The notes under the pieces are model-generated. The model had not been told where the DNA came from. It saw only the letters and a list, made by a program, of their open reading frames with translations, and did no database searches. A program made the translations under genes and the position numbers. From an uncultured archaeon (lineage in GTDB: Archaea > Thermoproteota > Bathyarchaeia > Bathyarchaeales > Bathycorpusculaceae), in assembly GCA_938023865.1 (NCBI GenBank), contig CALJDG010000024.1, positions 20,527 through 84,526 on the forward strand: a stretch of DNA of 64,000 bases, given 5' to 3'. Below are positions 44,346-53,578 of the stretch, piece by piece (the first letter of the stretch is position 1; the number at the start of each line of letters is the position of its first letter).

Positions 44346-45623
44346 TTAGATTTTTCCAGTCGCCCTATACTTTTCAATAAGCTCTTTGGCTCTGTCCATT
44401 CGTATTTTGCGCTCTTCCACCATTTTCTCTGCAACCAAATCTATGAGTTCGCCTGTTGCACCAGCAGCAATGGCAATGTTTCTGGCGTGAAGTGACATGT
44501 GGCCGCGTTGTATGCCTTCATGGGCTAGAGCCCTTAATGCACCTAGGTTTTGGGCTAGGCCAACAGCCGCCAAGACTTCTGCAAACTCGTTGGCTGTTTT
44601 TACGTCTAGAATTTTTAGGCATATTTTTGCTATTGGGTGGGAGCGCACAGCCCCGCCTATTAGGCCCACAGCCATGGGAAGTTCTATTGAGCCAACCAAG
44701 TCCCCGTTCTCGTTTTTCTCCCATGTAGAAAGGGTCGTGTAGTGGCCGGTTCTGGCGGCGTAGGCGTGGGCTCCGGCTTCCACGGCGCGATGGTCGTTGC
44801 ATGTGGCGATTATGACGGCTATTATGCCGTTCATTATGCCCTTATTGTGGGTTGCCGCCCTATAGGGGTCAGCCGCCGCAAAAGCCCAAGCGTTGACAAT
44901 GCCGTCTACGACTTCTTCTCCGCCAGCCGCCTCTTTGGGCACAATGCACCACGCTCTGGCAAGGCGCTTAACAGCCAAGTTGGAGATTATCCGCAGATAA
45001 ACGCGTCCGCCAGTTACCCGCTCTATTAGGGGGGCTACTGCCTCGCACATGGTGTTTACGGCGTTGGCACCCATGGCATCGCGGCAGTCCACATGCAGCT
45101 CGGTGATAACCATTGGGCCTTGCACTGTTTGGATGACTTTTGCGGCTAGGTCTTTGGCTCCTCCGCCGACAGAAACCAGAACAGGGTCTTGGTCGTTAGC
45201 CTTCTTTAGGATTTCCTCTTTGACTTGCAATATGCGGAGCCTAGCCGCATAAGGGTCTTTAACGCCGACGGCTTGAACTTGTCCAATCATAATTGGTGGT
45301 GTGCTGCTTGTGTGGAAGCCTCCGCCATCCCGCGCCATTTTAGCTGCATAACTAGCCGCCGCCACCACGGAGGGCTCCTCAATAGCCATTGGAATTAAAT
45401 AGTCTTTACCGTTAATTAAGAAGTTTACGGCAATTCCTAGTGGCACCGGAATAGCGCCTACAACGTTTTCTATCATGCGGTCAGCCAAGTCCAACGGCAA
45501 ACTACCAGTATTATGAAGTAAAGCGCATTCCTCATCGGTTAAGCCGGCAAACTCCTTAACAAAAGCCAAGCGCTCTTTTGGACTAAGCTTATAGAAACCC
45601 GAAAACAAAGATGACTTACCCAT
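44346..45623 (-). CDS. hmgA: HMG-CoA reductase, class II-like (MvaA type)
   Basis: The 425-aa enzyme makes mevalonate for isoprenoid lipids. Motifs are EEPSVVAAASYAAK (CoA/active Glu), HVDCRDAMGANAVNT, the AATHNKGIMNGI segment with the active Lys, and the catalytic His in GHMSLHARN near 380. Overall layout and the short N-terminus match class II enzymes, found in some archaea such as Archaeoglobus. It starts at 45623 near a short AT-rich promoter. Confidence 0.93.
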   Translation of the reverse strand: MGKSSLFSGFYKLSPKERLAFVKEFAGLTDEECALLHNTGSLPLDLADRMIENVVGAIPVPLGIAVNFLINGKDYLIPMAIEEPSVVAAASYAAKMARDGGGFHTSSTPPIMIGQVQAVGVKDPYAARLRILQVKEEILKKANDQDPVLVSVGGGAKDLAAKVIQTVQGPMVITELHVDCRDAMGANAVNTMCEAVAPLIERVTGGRVYLRIISNLAVKRLARAWCIVPKEAAGGEEVVDGIVNAWAFAAADPYRAATHNKGIMNGIIAVIIATCNDHRAVEAGAHAYAARTGHYTTLSTWEKNENGDLVGSIELPMAVGLIGGAVRSHPIAKICLKILDVKTANEFAEVLAAVGLAQNLGALRALAHEGIQRGHMSLHARNIAIAAGATGELIDLVAEKMVEERKIRMDRAKELIEKYRATGKI

Positions 45624-45738
45624 TTTACCTCACTTCACTTGTAACAATTTCGAGTAACAGCAATATCCCTTCTACTTTTAAACTTTATCAAAATACACGC
45701 CTTTGAAATCGGGGTTTTAGCAACCGCACTGTCTTATC

Positions 45739-46146
45739 TTATTTTGTTAGTTGGGTAATATCACTTAATTTTGAAGCTTTAACATATGGCACAATTTTTC
45801 TAAGAAGCTGGGAATCCTCGGTTATAAGTGTTAAACCTTTTGCGTTTGCATAATATGCGTAGGAGGCGTCGTAAAAGGTTATTTTAAGTTTTGCCGCTAC
45901 TTGTAATACTTCTTCTTCATGACAGCTTATTTGGACGATTTCCATGGTGTGTAGGATCTGTTTTACTATTTTTGCGAGAATTTTGATTTCTTCCTCTGTG
46001 GCTTTTGCTTGGAAGGCGAAGTTATTCCATAATATGTTTCCAAGCTCGTATCTTGCCAGCTCCAGCGTGTAATTTCCAACTACGATTTCGATTTTGTTTT
46101 CTTTTATAGCTTTAAAAATGGCTGACGAATCAAATAGATATTTCAT
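45739..46146 (-). CDS. vapC: PIN-domain toxin (VapC)
   Basis: The 135-aa protein is a PIN-fold RNase. Acidic residues of the active site are D6 (LFDSSAIF), E34 (ARYELGN), and the Asp residues of FYDASYAYYA and LITEDSQL. It starts 4 nt inside the upstream antitoxin gene. VapC toxins cut tRNA or rRNA when free of antitoxin; the target here is unknown. Confidence 0.88.
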   Translation of the reverse strand: MKYLFDSSAIFKAIKENKIEIVVGNYTLELARYELGNILWNNFAFQAKATEEEIKILAKIVKQILHTMEIVQISCHEEEVLQVAAKLKITFYDASYAYYANAKGLTLITEDSQLLRKIVPYVKASKLSDITQLTK

Positions 46147-46373
46147 CTGTGCATTCTATCCTCTCTTACAGTTTTTACAACCTCTTCCATGCTAACCTTG
46201 TCAAGAACCGGTTTTAGCCTTTCTATCTCTTCTTTGAGTTTTTCAGCCTCTCTTTTTCTAATTTCGTCTTCTATGGCTTTTCGTAAAAGTTTTGAAGGCT
46301 TAATTTTCAGTTCTTTCATTTTTTCTTTAAGTTCTTGAGGAATTTTAGTGGAAACCGTAGAATACTTACTCAA
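46143..46373 (-). CDS. vapB: VapB-type antitoxin
   Basis: The 76-aa protein starts SKYSTVSTKIPQELKEKMKELKIKPSKLLRKAIEDEI, a ribbon-helix-helix DNA-binding domain, then a helical tail (KLKEEIERLKPVLDKV) to wrap the toxin. The coding end overlaps vapC by 4 nt, typical of co-translated antitoxin/toxin pairs. It should autoregulate the operon. Confidence 0.85.
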   Translation of the reverse strand: MSKYSTVSTKIPQELKEKMKELKIKPSKLLRKAIEDEIRKREAEKLKEEIERLKPVLDKVSMEEVVKTVREDRMHR

Positions 46374-46523
46374 ATTCTCACCATTAGTAATACAAATTTT
46401 GACGAATAAAAAGTTTCCCTTCTATCGGGCCTAAAAACAAAGAAATGTGCTTTTGTGATTAAGTCAATAGACTCCTTAATGAGCATTGCCGTCCTTTAGA
46501 AAAAGAAGAGAATAATTACCTAC

Positions 46524-47558
46524 CTAACGCCTAGGAAGAGCCAGAGCCCGAACATTTAACTGTTTCGTAATATGCCTAGCCAAAGTTTCAGCATAACCAA
46601 TCCGAAAATTGTCAGTAACAACAAATTTCGGCTTCGAACGCCTCACATACTCCATTAAACCGTCAAAATCAGAATGGTCGCTTAAGGCTATAACATACTC
46701 TTTATTGGCTATTTCACGGCATGGAACATCAAACTCCCAACCACTAACATAAACACGAAAACAGCCATGTCCAACATGCGTTCTAGAGCCCATATGGTAA
46801 AAGGCCAGGCAAGGCTGATTCCGCTCAAGCATTTCCTTGGCGTCTTTCTCTTCAAGCCCTAACAGGCGACCTATGCGCATGCCATGTCTCTCACAAATTT
46901 TTGAGATTTGAAAAACCCTTTGGGGCACAATAAAGGGAACCCTTACGTCGGCGTCGTGGAGGATCTGCATAACCTCTTGAAGCTTGCCATGATAGCCAAA
47001 AATGTAAACAGCGCCGTGCTTAAGTCCCTCCTTCACAACGGAAACCAGCAATTCTTTAACTTCGCTGTTGAAGGGGCGCCTGCACGATGGACTACCATAA
47101 GTGGCTTCCATAACAAGCATGTCGGCTTCCAACACGGGGGTGCCATCAATTCTGAAGTCTCCACTGTAAACAATCCTTGTGCCTTCAGCGTCTTCAACAA
47201 GCACTTGACAAGCGCCCAAAATGTGGTCTGCGGGGAAAAGCGTAATACTCTCCTCGCCGTAGTTCATGGTCTTCCCATAATCAAGGGTCTCTACAAACCC
47301 GCCCATAAGAAAAAGCGGGCTTTTCATAACGTCGATAAGGTCCTTTGTGGCTTTTGTCATAAGCACTTTCTCGCATGTTCTTAGGCTTTGTTGTAGGCCA
47401 ATCATGTGGTCTGCATGCGCGTGTGTAACAACCCTTAAAGGTTTAGAATCGTCGGAGGCGTCGCATGCAACATTCTTGCCGAGGAGGACAGCCCCACGCC
47501 ATGTTATATCCGCCTTACTGAACAACCGTGTCCACCGGCTAAGCGTGTGCATTGACAA
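46524..47558 (-). CDS. MBL-fold exonuclease-like protein (SNM1/CPSF-exonuclease type)
   Basis: The 344-aa protein has the MBL zinc motif HAHADH near 44-49, DHILGACQVLVE, YSGDFR and a late ALSDHSDF site, similar to archaeal mRNA 3'-end-processing-exonuclease-like and SNM1-related proteins. The beta-CASP part is short. It could act on DNA or RNA ends. It overlaps the M20 peptidase gene by 20 nt on the same strand. Start is 47558 or the Met two codons in. Confidence 0.8.
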   Translation of the reverse strand: MSMHTLSRWTRLFSKADITWRGAVLLGKNVACDASDDSKPLRVVTHAHADHMIGLQQSLRTCEKVLMTKATKDLIDVMKSPLFLMGGFVETLDYGKTMNYGEESITLFPADHILGACQVLVEDAEGTRIVYSGDFRIDGTPVLEADMLVMEATYGSPSCRRPFNSEVKELLVSVVKEGLKHGAVYIFGYHGKLQEVMQILHDADVRVPFIVPQRVFQISKICERHGMRIGRLLGLEEKDAKEMLERNQPCLAFYHMGSRTHVGHGCFRVYVSGWEFDVPCREIANKEYVIALSDHSDFDGLMEYVRRSKPKFVVTDNFRIGYAETLARHITKQLNVRALALPRR

Positions 47559-48903
47559 AGTCGCTTATCAAAGTGGCGATAAACTTCGTTCCAGTGATGA
47601 AGCTTTCAATTTTCAAGTTTTCGTTGGGCGCATGCGTATTAGATTCTGGATGACCGCAACCGGCAGAAACAATAGGATAGCCAAAAAAGTTTCGAAATAA
47701 ATACATAGGACCGGAACCAGCACTCAGGGGATAAATAACGGCTTTTTCACCATAAATCTTCTCGGCGGTTTTCGCCACCAAACTTACAAAGGGGTCGCTG
47801 ACTGAGGTTTTAGTTGGCTCCGTTGAGCCATGCCTTATTATCTCCAAATCCCCAAAGCCGCGCCTTTTAAGGTGGCGGACGAGCTTATCAAAGATTTCGT
47901 CGGACTTCTGGTTGGGGACAAGCCTAAAATCCAGTTTAGCCACAGCTTCATGGGGCAAGACAGTCTTCGAGCCTTTCCCAGTGTATCCGGCGAATAAACC
48001 GTTTATCGTGCACGTAGGCTGGTAGAGCCAAGTCTTCAAAGCCTCAAAGCCGCTAACACCCTTTAAGAACTGCTTTAGGCCAAGCTCTTCTTTCAACTCC
48101 TTCTCCTCAAACGGGATGCGCCTCAAAAATTCAGTTTCTTCAGCGGATGGCGGCACAATGTTATCATAGAAGCCCTCAATGAGGATTCGCTCATATTCAT
48201 CCTTTAAAGTGTTTAAAGCCCAAACCAGGCGCCAAGCAGGATTCGGTATTAGTGGAGCATTCGCGGAGTGGACATCTTTCTTGGCAGCTTTCGCCTTAAA
48301 TTCCACTGATAAGACTCCCTTCAACCCCAAATATAAGTGGGGTCTCCCCTTGCGGTCTGTTCCGCCAAACTCCCATATTGCAGCGTCCGCCACAAGAATA
48401 TGCCTATAAGCCTCAACAATTGGCGCAAGGTTTGGGCTTCCAATCTCCTCCTCGCCGTCAACAAAAAATTTTATGTTAACTGGCACGTCGCCGATTGTTT
48501 CCAAAAAAGCTTGAACAGCCTTAAGCCTAGAGACGAAATTCCCCTTGTTATCGGTAACACCCCTCCCATAAATCCTTCCATTGACAATTTTGCCGCCGAA
48601 GGGTTCATAATCCCACTTTTCAAGAGGTTCAGGAGGTTGAACATCATAATGGTCATAGAAAAGAAGCGTCTTCTCAGAGTTTTTAGACCAAACTTCGCCA
48701 TAAATTACGGGGTTACCCACTTCGCCCATCAAGATTTTTGTCGAAAGCCCTGCCTCCTGCATCATTTCTTCAACAAGCCTTGCACACTCAGCTATTCCTT
48801 CGCCTTTTGCTGATATGCTCGGCTGCCTAACAAGCCGTACTAGGTCTTGGATGAAGGTTTCAGCGTGCTCATTGATGTATTTGTAAACCATTCCCAGACT
48901 CAA
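47539..48903 (-). CDS. M20-family metallopeptidase (dipeptidase/ArgE/DapE type)
   Basis: The 454-aa di-zinc peptidase has the YDHYDVQPP metal motif, GRGVTDNKGN, FFVDGEEEIGSPN with the catalytic Glu, and PLSAGSGPMYLF and GCGHPESNTHAPNEN near the C-terminus. The middle ~150 residues are the dimerisation domain. It probably cleaves small peptides or N-acyl amino acids. It is the upstream gene of the MBL exonuclease-like gene. Confidence 0.9.
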   Translation of the reverse strand: MSLGMVYKYINEHAETFIQDLVRLVRQPSISAKGEGIAECARLVEEMMQEAGLSTKILMGEVGNPVIYGEVWSKNSEKTLLFYDHYDVQPPEPLEKWDYEPFGGKIVNGRIYGRGVTDNKGNFVSRLKAVQAFLETIGDVPVNIKFFVDGEEEIGSPNLAPIVEAYRHILVADAAIWEFGGTDRKGRPHLYLGLKGVLSVEFKAKAAKKDVHSANAPLIPNPAWRLVWALNTLKDEYERILIEGFYDNIVPPSAEETEFLRRIPFEEKELKEELGLKQFLKGVSGFEALKTWLYQPTCTINGLFAGYTGKGSKTVLPHEAVAKLDFRLVPNQKSDEIFDKLVRHLKRRGFGDLEIIRHGSTEPTKTSVSDPFVSLVAKTAEKIYGEKAVIYPLSAGSGPMYLFRNFFGYPIVSAGCGHPESNTHAPNENLKIESFITGTKFIATLISDFVNAHA

Positions 48904-48918
48904 ATTTCCACACCTTCC

Positions 48919-49320
48919 CTAAGCTGTTTTTGGTGCAAGCCAGTCGATTAACTGCCTAGGGTTGTCGCATTTGATCTGAACCTTTATTGGACCTAGGGGC
49001 GACTCTGCGACAGCCTTTGAAAAAGAAACATGCCCTACAAAAGCCACTTGCTTGTTCAGATAGAATGTTATGATTTTTTCACTCAAGCCCTCAAATAGGG
49101 CTCCCCGCGCAGCATCGCGGATGCGTTCCCTTCGCAGTAAATTGTAAAGTTTTGTTAATGCCTCTAATCCCTTTGCTTCCATTACCAGTAGGCTTCCTTT
49201 TCGAAGAGGCTTTATTTGGACTGGTATGCCGCCGAAAACGTTTTCCACGGCTCTTCTCACTTTTTCTTCGGACTCTGTTGGGTTTATTTCAACCTCGACG
49301 CGAACTTCTATCTCATCCAT
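48919..49320 (-). CDS. UPF0201 family protein
   Basis: The 133-aa protein (MDEIEVRVEVEINPTESEEKV start) matches the archaeal UPF0201 family, related to ribosomal L5-like folds and thought to bind RNA. The segment RIRDAARGALFEGL is characteristic. It overlaps the UPF0200 kinase gene by 13 nt, the usual archaeal pairing of these two families. Function is unknown. Confidence 0.87.
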   Translation of the reverse strand: MDEIEVRVEVEINPTESEEKVRRAVENVFGGIPVQIKPLRKGSLLVMEAKGLEALTKLYNLLRRERIRDAARGALFEGLSEKIITFYLNKQVAFVGHVSFSKAVAESPLGPIKVQIKCDNPRQLIDWLAPKTA

Positions 49321-49874
49321 TTAGCTTCAATCCTCCTTAAAACCTCTGTAGCTTTCTTCTTCGCGACGTTTAGGCTTTCCTCGTTAACTATCATATATTC
49401 GGCCATGGCTATAGCATTTCCTAACCCAACGCTTAGCTCCCGCATGTCTCGTTCACAAAAAATTTCCCAGTCTTTGGGGTCGTCGCTCCTTTGCCTGTGA
49501 AAAAGCCGCCTAAACCTTATTTCAGGCGAAGCATGCACAGCAATTAATGTAAACTTTGGAAAATGCCGCTTGAACTCTTCCACTTCGGCAAGGCTTCTTA
49601 CACCATCCACAATGACTTTACTTTCGGTTTTATCCAATATTTTTGAGACACACCGCCTCGCTATTACGGCTTCTCCCTCCAAACGCCTCAACTCCAACAT
49701 AATGCGCCCAAGGTTTTCTGGAGTTGGCTCTAAACCTTTTCGTCGGACTTCCTCACGAACTTCATCACCCATTACAACAACACCATAGCCACTAACCTTT
49801 GCAACATTAACAACAACAGATTTTCCAGCACCAGGCATTCCAACCAAGCCAACAACTAACTTTTCAAGAGTCAT
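49308..49874 (-). CDS. UPF0200 family P-loop kinase-like protein
   Basis: The 188-aa protein has a P-loop GMPGAGKSV at 12-20 and an overall adenylate-kinase or dephospho-CoA-kinase-like fold, with a lid-type segment FHRQRSDDPKDWEIF. This matches UPF0200. Substrate unknown; a nucleotide- or CoA-related kinase is suggested by fold only. It is paired with UPF0201 downstream. Confidence 0.87.
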   Translation of the reverse strand: MTLEKLVVGLVGMPGAGKSVVVNVAKVSGYGVVVMGDEVREEVRRKGLEPTPENLGRIMLELRRLEGEAVIARRCVSKILDKTESKVIVDGVRSLAEVEEFKRHFPKFTLIAVHASPEIRFRRLFHRQRSDDPKDWEIFCERDMRELSVGLGNAIAMAEYMIVNEESLNVAKKKATEVLRRIEAKWMR

Positions 49875-49984
49875 CTAAAACCTTCCTCTACACTTGCATG
49901 TGTTCCATTTAACGAATATCAAATACAGAATTAAAAGCATTTATGATGGTATTATGTATCCTTTTATGCGAAGGATGAGATATC

Positions 49985-50554
49985 ATGCTTGAAGCCATAA
50001 GGAGCTTCATAGCCTTTGACATTGAAAGCGCCGATGTTTTGGAAAGAATAACGCAAATGCAGAAAATGCTAGCTGGGACTGGTGCGGATTTGAAACTTGT
50101 AGAGCCCAAGAATATCCATATAACTGTGCGTTTTTTGGGGAACATAACCCCAATCATGGTTGACAAAATTTTTGAGGATATGCGGAAAGTTCAGTTTGTT
50201 CCTTTTGACGTTAAAATTCAAGGAGTTGGCGCATTTCCAGACTTGCGCTATCCTAGGGTTGTTTGGGCTGGGATTAGGGAAGGCTCTACTCAGTTGCGAG
50301 GTATTTTCAGCCAACTTGAGCCTTATCTACGTGGTTTGGGTTTTGCCCCAGATCCTAAAGGTTTTAGTCCTCACTTGACCATTTCCCGTGTTAAAAGTGA
50401 GCGGAATAAGGCTGCGCTTGTAAAATTTCTGATGGAAAATGTGAACTACGAATTTGGTGTTGTCCGCGCAGAATGTTTAAGGCTTAAAAGGAGCGACTTG
50501 ACACCTAAAGGTCCCATATATTCCACGCTTAGAGAATACTGCCCGCAAAAATAG
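49985..50554 (+). CDS. thpR: RNA 2',3'-cyclic phosphodiesterase (2'-5' RNA ligase family, ThpR)
   Basis: The 189-aa protein has two HxT/S motifs, HITVRFLG near 39 and HLTISR near 128, forming the 2H phosphoesterase site. It opens 2',3'-cyclic phosphates of RNA and ligates tRNA halves in vitro. It is 3 nt from the CCA gene (long frame), which fits a role in RNA-end handling. A TATA-like AAGCATTTATGATG lies about 45 bp upstream. Confidence 0.92.
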   Translation: MLEAIRSFIAFDIESADVLERITQMQKMLAGTGADLKLVEPKNIHITVRFLGNITPIMVDKIFEDMRKVQFVPFDVKIQGVGAFPDLRYPRVVWAGIREGSTQLRGIFSQLEPYLRGLGFAPDPKGFSPHLTISRVKSERNKAALVKFLMENVNYEFGVVRAECLRLKRSDLTPKGPIYSTLREYCPQK

Positions 50555-50575
50555 TAGTTGGATAAGTGGCTGTTT

Positions 50576-52000
50576 ATGTCTGAAGATCTGGAAAAAATCT
50601 GCAAAACTGTTCTTGAAAGGGTTACGCCCTCAAGGGAAAAACGCGAAAAAATAGAGGCTTTGGCAAAAGAACTAGAAGCGAAAGTGGCTTCAGCCGCAGC
50701 AGATTTTGGTGTTAAGGCAATTGTACGCCTAGAAGGTTCTGTTGCGAAGGATACTTGGCTAAGTGAAGAGCCCGAAATAGACGTTTTCATGCGTTTGCCA
50801 ACAAGCATACCCCGCAAGTCTCTAGGCGAGGTAGCCCTAAAAGTAGCTAGGCGGGCAGCTGAAGGCGCGCGACAAGTGGAGCGCTTCGCTGAACATCCTT
50901 ACTTGGAGGCTTTTGTTGACGACGTTCGAGTTAACATAGTGCCATGCTACGACACTAAACCCGGTGAATGGCTGAGCGCAACGGACAGAACGCCCTATCA
51001 CACGGACTATGCAAAAAAGCGTTTAACCAGCCAAATGAAAGACGAGGTTCGCTTACTAAAAAGGTTTATGAAAGGCGTGGGCGTTTACGGCGCTGAAATA
51101 AAGGTGGGCGGCTTTAGCGGATACCTGTGCGAACTCCTAATCATAAGTTTTGAAAATTTCGCTAACACCTTGAAGGCTTTTGCACAGCATAAAGGGCGCA
51201 TGATAGTAGATATAGAAAACCATTATAGGGGGAGGAGGGACGAACTGCCATTGTTATTTAGCGAACCTCTAGTGATAGTCGACCCCGTCGACATGGGAAG
51301 GAATGTGGCTTCAGCCGTGCAATCCCAAAAACTTTACACTTTTGTGGCGGCAGCAAGAGCCTTCCTAGAAAAACCAAGCCTAAAATTCTTCTACCCGTCG
51401 GAAACAAAGCCACTAACAACGAAGGAACTTAAAGCAAGAATAAGCACGCGGGGCTCTATAATGCTCTTTGTGGTTTTTGGAAAAGTTGAGGCAGTCTCAG
51501 ACGTCTTGTGGGGTCAGCTTTACAAGTCTCAGCGTTCACTAAAGAAGCTTATTAAGCTAAATGACTTTGGCTTGTTGCGATGCGCAGTTTGGAGCAACGA
51601 GAAGGACCTAAACGCCTTCATACTCGAGCTTGAAAGCCGCTACTTGCCACCAGTAAAAAAGCATCTTGGTCCGCCAATGGGGAAGGAGCGGGAATGCAAA
51701 AGCTTTCTTGCAAAATATGCGTGTGCTACTGGAACGGTTGCTGGTCCTTATATTGAAGATGGTAGATGGATTGTCCATGTTAGGAGGAGACACACAGACG
51801 CGGCTGCTCTTTTGTATGAAAGGTTGAAGGATGGCGGAAGAAGTGCTGGAATAGCCAAAGAAATTGCGCACGTGCTCCAGCATGGATTCAAAATTTTGGT
51901 TAACGAGGAAGTAGAGGAAATCTACGAAAAGGACAGCGAATTTGCAAAGTTTCTCACAGAGTTTCTGTCTGGCAAGCCGAAGTGGCTAGAGGACATGTAA
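50576..52000 (+). CDS. cca: CCA-adding enzyme, archaeal class I
   Basis: The enzyme adds CCA to tRNA 3' ends. The nucleotidyltransferase site is EGSVAKDTWLSEEPEIDVF (GSxx, then DxD-like EID) near 42-60. Other features are KRFMKGVGVYGAE and GGFSGYLCELL, found in archaeal class I enzymes. I use ATG at 50576 (MSEDLEKIC, 474 aa) rather than the TTG at 50558. Its 3' end overlaps the convergent uppP gene by 15 nt. Confidence 0.94.
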   Translation: MSEDLEKICKTVLERVTPSREKREKIEALAKELEAKVASAAADFGVKAIVRLEGSVAKDTWLSEEPEIDVFMRLPTSIPRKSLGEVALKVARRAAEGARQVERFAEHPYLEAFVDDVRVNIVPCYDTKPGEWLSATDRTPYHTDYAKKRLTSQMKDEVRLLKRFMKGVGVYGAEIKVGGFSGYLCELLIISFENFANTLKAFAQHKGRMIVDIENHYRGRRDELPLLFSEPLVIVDPVDMGRNVASAVQSQKLYTFVAAARAFLEKPSLKFFYPSETKPLTTKELKARISTRGSIMLFVVFGKVEAVSDVLWGQLYKSQRSLKKLIKLNDFGLLRCAVWSNEKDLNAFILELESRYLPPVKKHLGPPMGKERECKSFLAKYACATGTVAGPYIEDGRWIVHVRRRHTDAAALLYERLKDGGRSAGIAKEIAHVLQHGFKILVNEEVEEIYEKDSEFAKFLTEFLSGKPKWLEDM

Positions 52001-52789
52001 ACATGAAGCAGCCATTAAGGATATGCCTAAAGCCCAACAATAAAACGCGAAAAGGTGAAATTTTCTACCTGCGATTGTTTTCCAAAGAAGTTTCAGGGCA
52101 AGGTAGCCAACAACCATAGCCACAACCGTGCCAAAGGCAACTTCGGCGAAACCAAAACTTGAAGCCGCCAACACATTAAATTGCTCGGAAAGAGTTAGTG
52201 CCAAAGCGCCTATTATGGCTGGAATCGACAGGAGAAAGGAGAATTTGAAGGCTTTATCACGCTTGATACCAAGCAGAAGAGCTGCTGTAATCGTTAAGCC
52301 GCTTCTAGAAAGTCCTGGAACCACGGATATGCCTTGGGCAACGCCGATCAAAAAGGCCTGCCAAAAAACAATTTCAACCGCCCTTTCCTTTCCAGATCTC
52401 GCGAGGCACAACATCGCACCGCACACAATAAAAGCCGACGCTATAAACAAAATTTCGCCGAAAACATCTTCTAAAAACACGTGGAAAGCGAGTCCGATAA
52501 TTATTGTTGGTATTGTTCCAACAATTATGAGTGGAATAAATTTTCCATAATCAGACTTGAAATTTAGGTGTTTAAGGGCTGACAGAATTTTTTGGATGTC
52601 ACTGCTGAAGAAGGCTACCACCACGGTTAATGTTCCAAGATGGAGAACAACGTCAAAAAGCGCTGGAAGCGTTAGGTTTAAAGTCCTTTCAGCAAGCTTT
52701 AAGTGTCCAGTGCTGGATATTGGAAGCCACTCCGTTAAACCCTGAATAACGCCTAAAATCAAGGCTCTTATCAACTGGTCAAGGCTCAT
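51986..52789 (-). CDS. uppP: Undecaprenyl/polyprenyl-diphosphatase (UppP/BacA)
   Basis: The 267-aa membrane phosphatase has the two family motifs, GLTEWLPISSTGH at 19-31 and PGLSRSGLT near 157-165, and about eight helices. It recycles polyprenyl diphosphate carrier lipid for glycan assembly; in archaea the carrier is a dolichol-type lipid. It may serve the glycosyltransferases elsewhere in the window. Confidence 0.93.
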   Translation of the reverse strand: MSLDQLIRALILGVIQGLTEWLPISSTGHLKLAERTLNLTLPALFDVVLHLGTLTVVVAFFSSDIQKILSALKHLNFKSDYGKFIPLIIVGTIPTIIIGLAFHVFLEDVFGEILFIASAFIVCGAMLCLARSGKERAVEIVFWQAFLIGVAQGISVVPGLSRSGLTITAALLLGIKRDKAFKFSFLLSIPAIIGALALTLSEQFNVLAASSFGFAEVAFGTVVAMVVGYLALKLLWKTIAGRKFHLFAFYCWALGISLMAASCLHVL

Positions 52790-52859
52790 GTCTGTTCCCT
52801 TATTAACCTAGAGGTGAAGAGTGACTTTGCAATTTTTAATATTAAAACTTGTGGCGTTT

Positions 52860-53447
52860 TCAAGAGACATCTATTTCAACATCATCAATGTAATAGGTTA
52901 GGTATGTTTCCCAACGCACGGAAATCCCAACAGCCACCCATAATTCTCCATTTAAACTTGGGTCTAGAACTGTTGAGTATTCATAGTTTTTCCATCCAGC
53001 CACCTCATTGGCTGCCCCGATAACTTGGAAGTCTTCCTCTGCTTCGGGGTCTTCGATGCCAACGTATGCGCATATAGCTGCTAATGTATTGAAACTTTCT
53101 TGCTCGCTGTAAAACTAGAAAGAAACCTTGACGTGTGAACGCTTACCAGCTTCAATTCTTGTTTCAATCCAAATGGTTCCATCATCCTGCTGCCCATCTA
53201 TAAAAAACTCTAAAGAATTTTGTCCTGAATGCGGAACATTTGATGTGCGGCTTATGTGCCATTCCACTGGTTGCCCAGGATTGTTTGGGTCTTCTGGAAC
53301 ATCTGCGTCTACAATCCACTTTCCGAAACCATTTTCGAAGCTCTCAGAATATGTCATAAAATTAGAACGCAAAATCCATGCGCCAATCACGCCTATTGCT
53401 ATGGCGATTGCCGCTACTACGGCAAGGACCACATACATTCTTCTCAA
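52860..53447 (-). pseudogene. Exported beta-sandwich protein interrupted by one in-frame TAG (readthrough or decay)
   Basis: From 53447 the frame encodes 110 residues, then TAG at 53115-53117, then 84 more residues to TGA at 52860-52862. The N-terminus has a signal or anchor helix (VVLAVVAAIAIAIGVIGAWIL, residues 6-26). Both sides of the TAG read as one jelly-roll domain: SFENGFGKWIVD, HSGQNSLEFFIDG, KRSHVKVSF, [TAG], FYSEQESFNTLAAIC, NEVAGWKNYEY, LWVAVGISVRWETYLTYY and DDVEIDVS. There is no drop in coding quality after the stop. UAG could be read as pyrrolysine or suppressed, or be a recent nonsense mutation (for example CAG or TAC to TAG). Confidence 0.8.
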
Positions 53448-53578
53448 GCTCTCACCTTTACAAGCTTATAAAAACGTGTACTATATATAATGCTACAGCT
53501 TAGAACAAGCCTTCCCGTTAACGATTAAGCTTAAAGATTATTTTAGACGCCTTCTATCTTATCGAAGGTGAAAGCACT

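Noticed and set aside
53115..53447. A complete 110-aa exported protein ending at the TAG
   Set aside because: The beta-sandwich clearly continues in frame for 84 codons after the TAG, so the 110-aa product would be a truncated domain.
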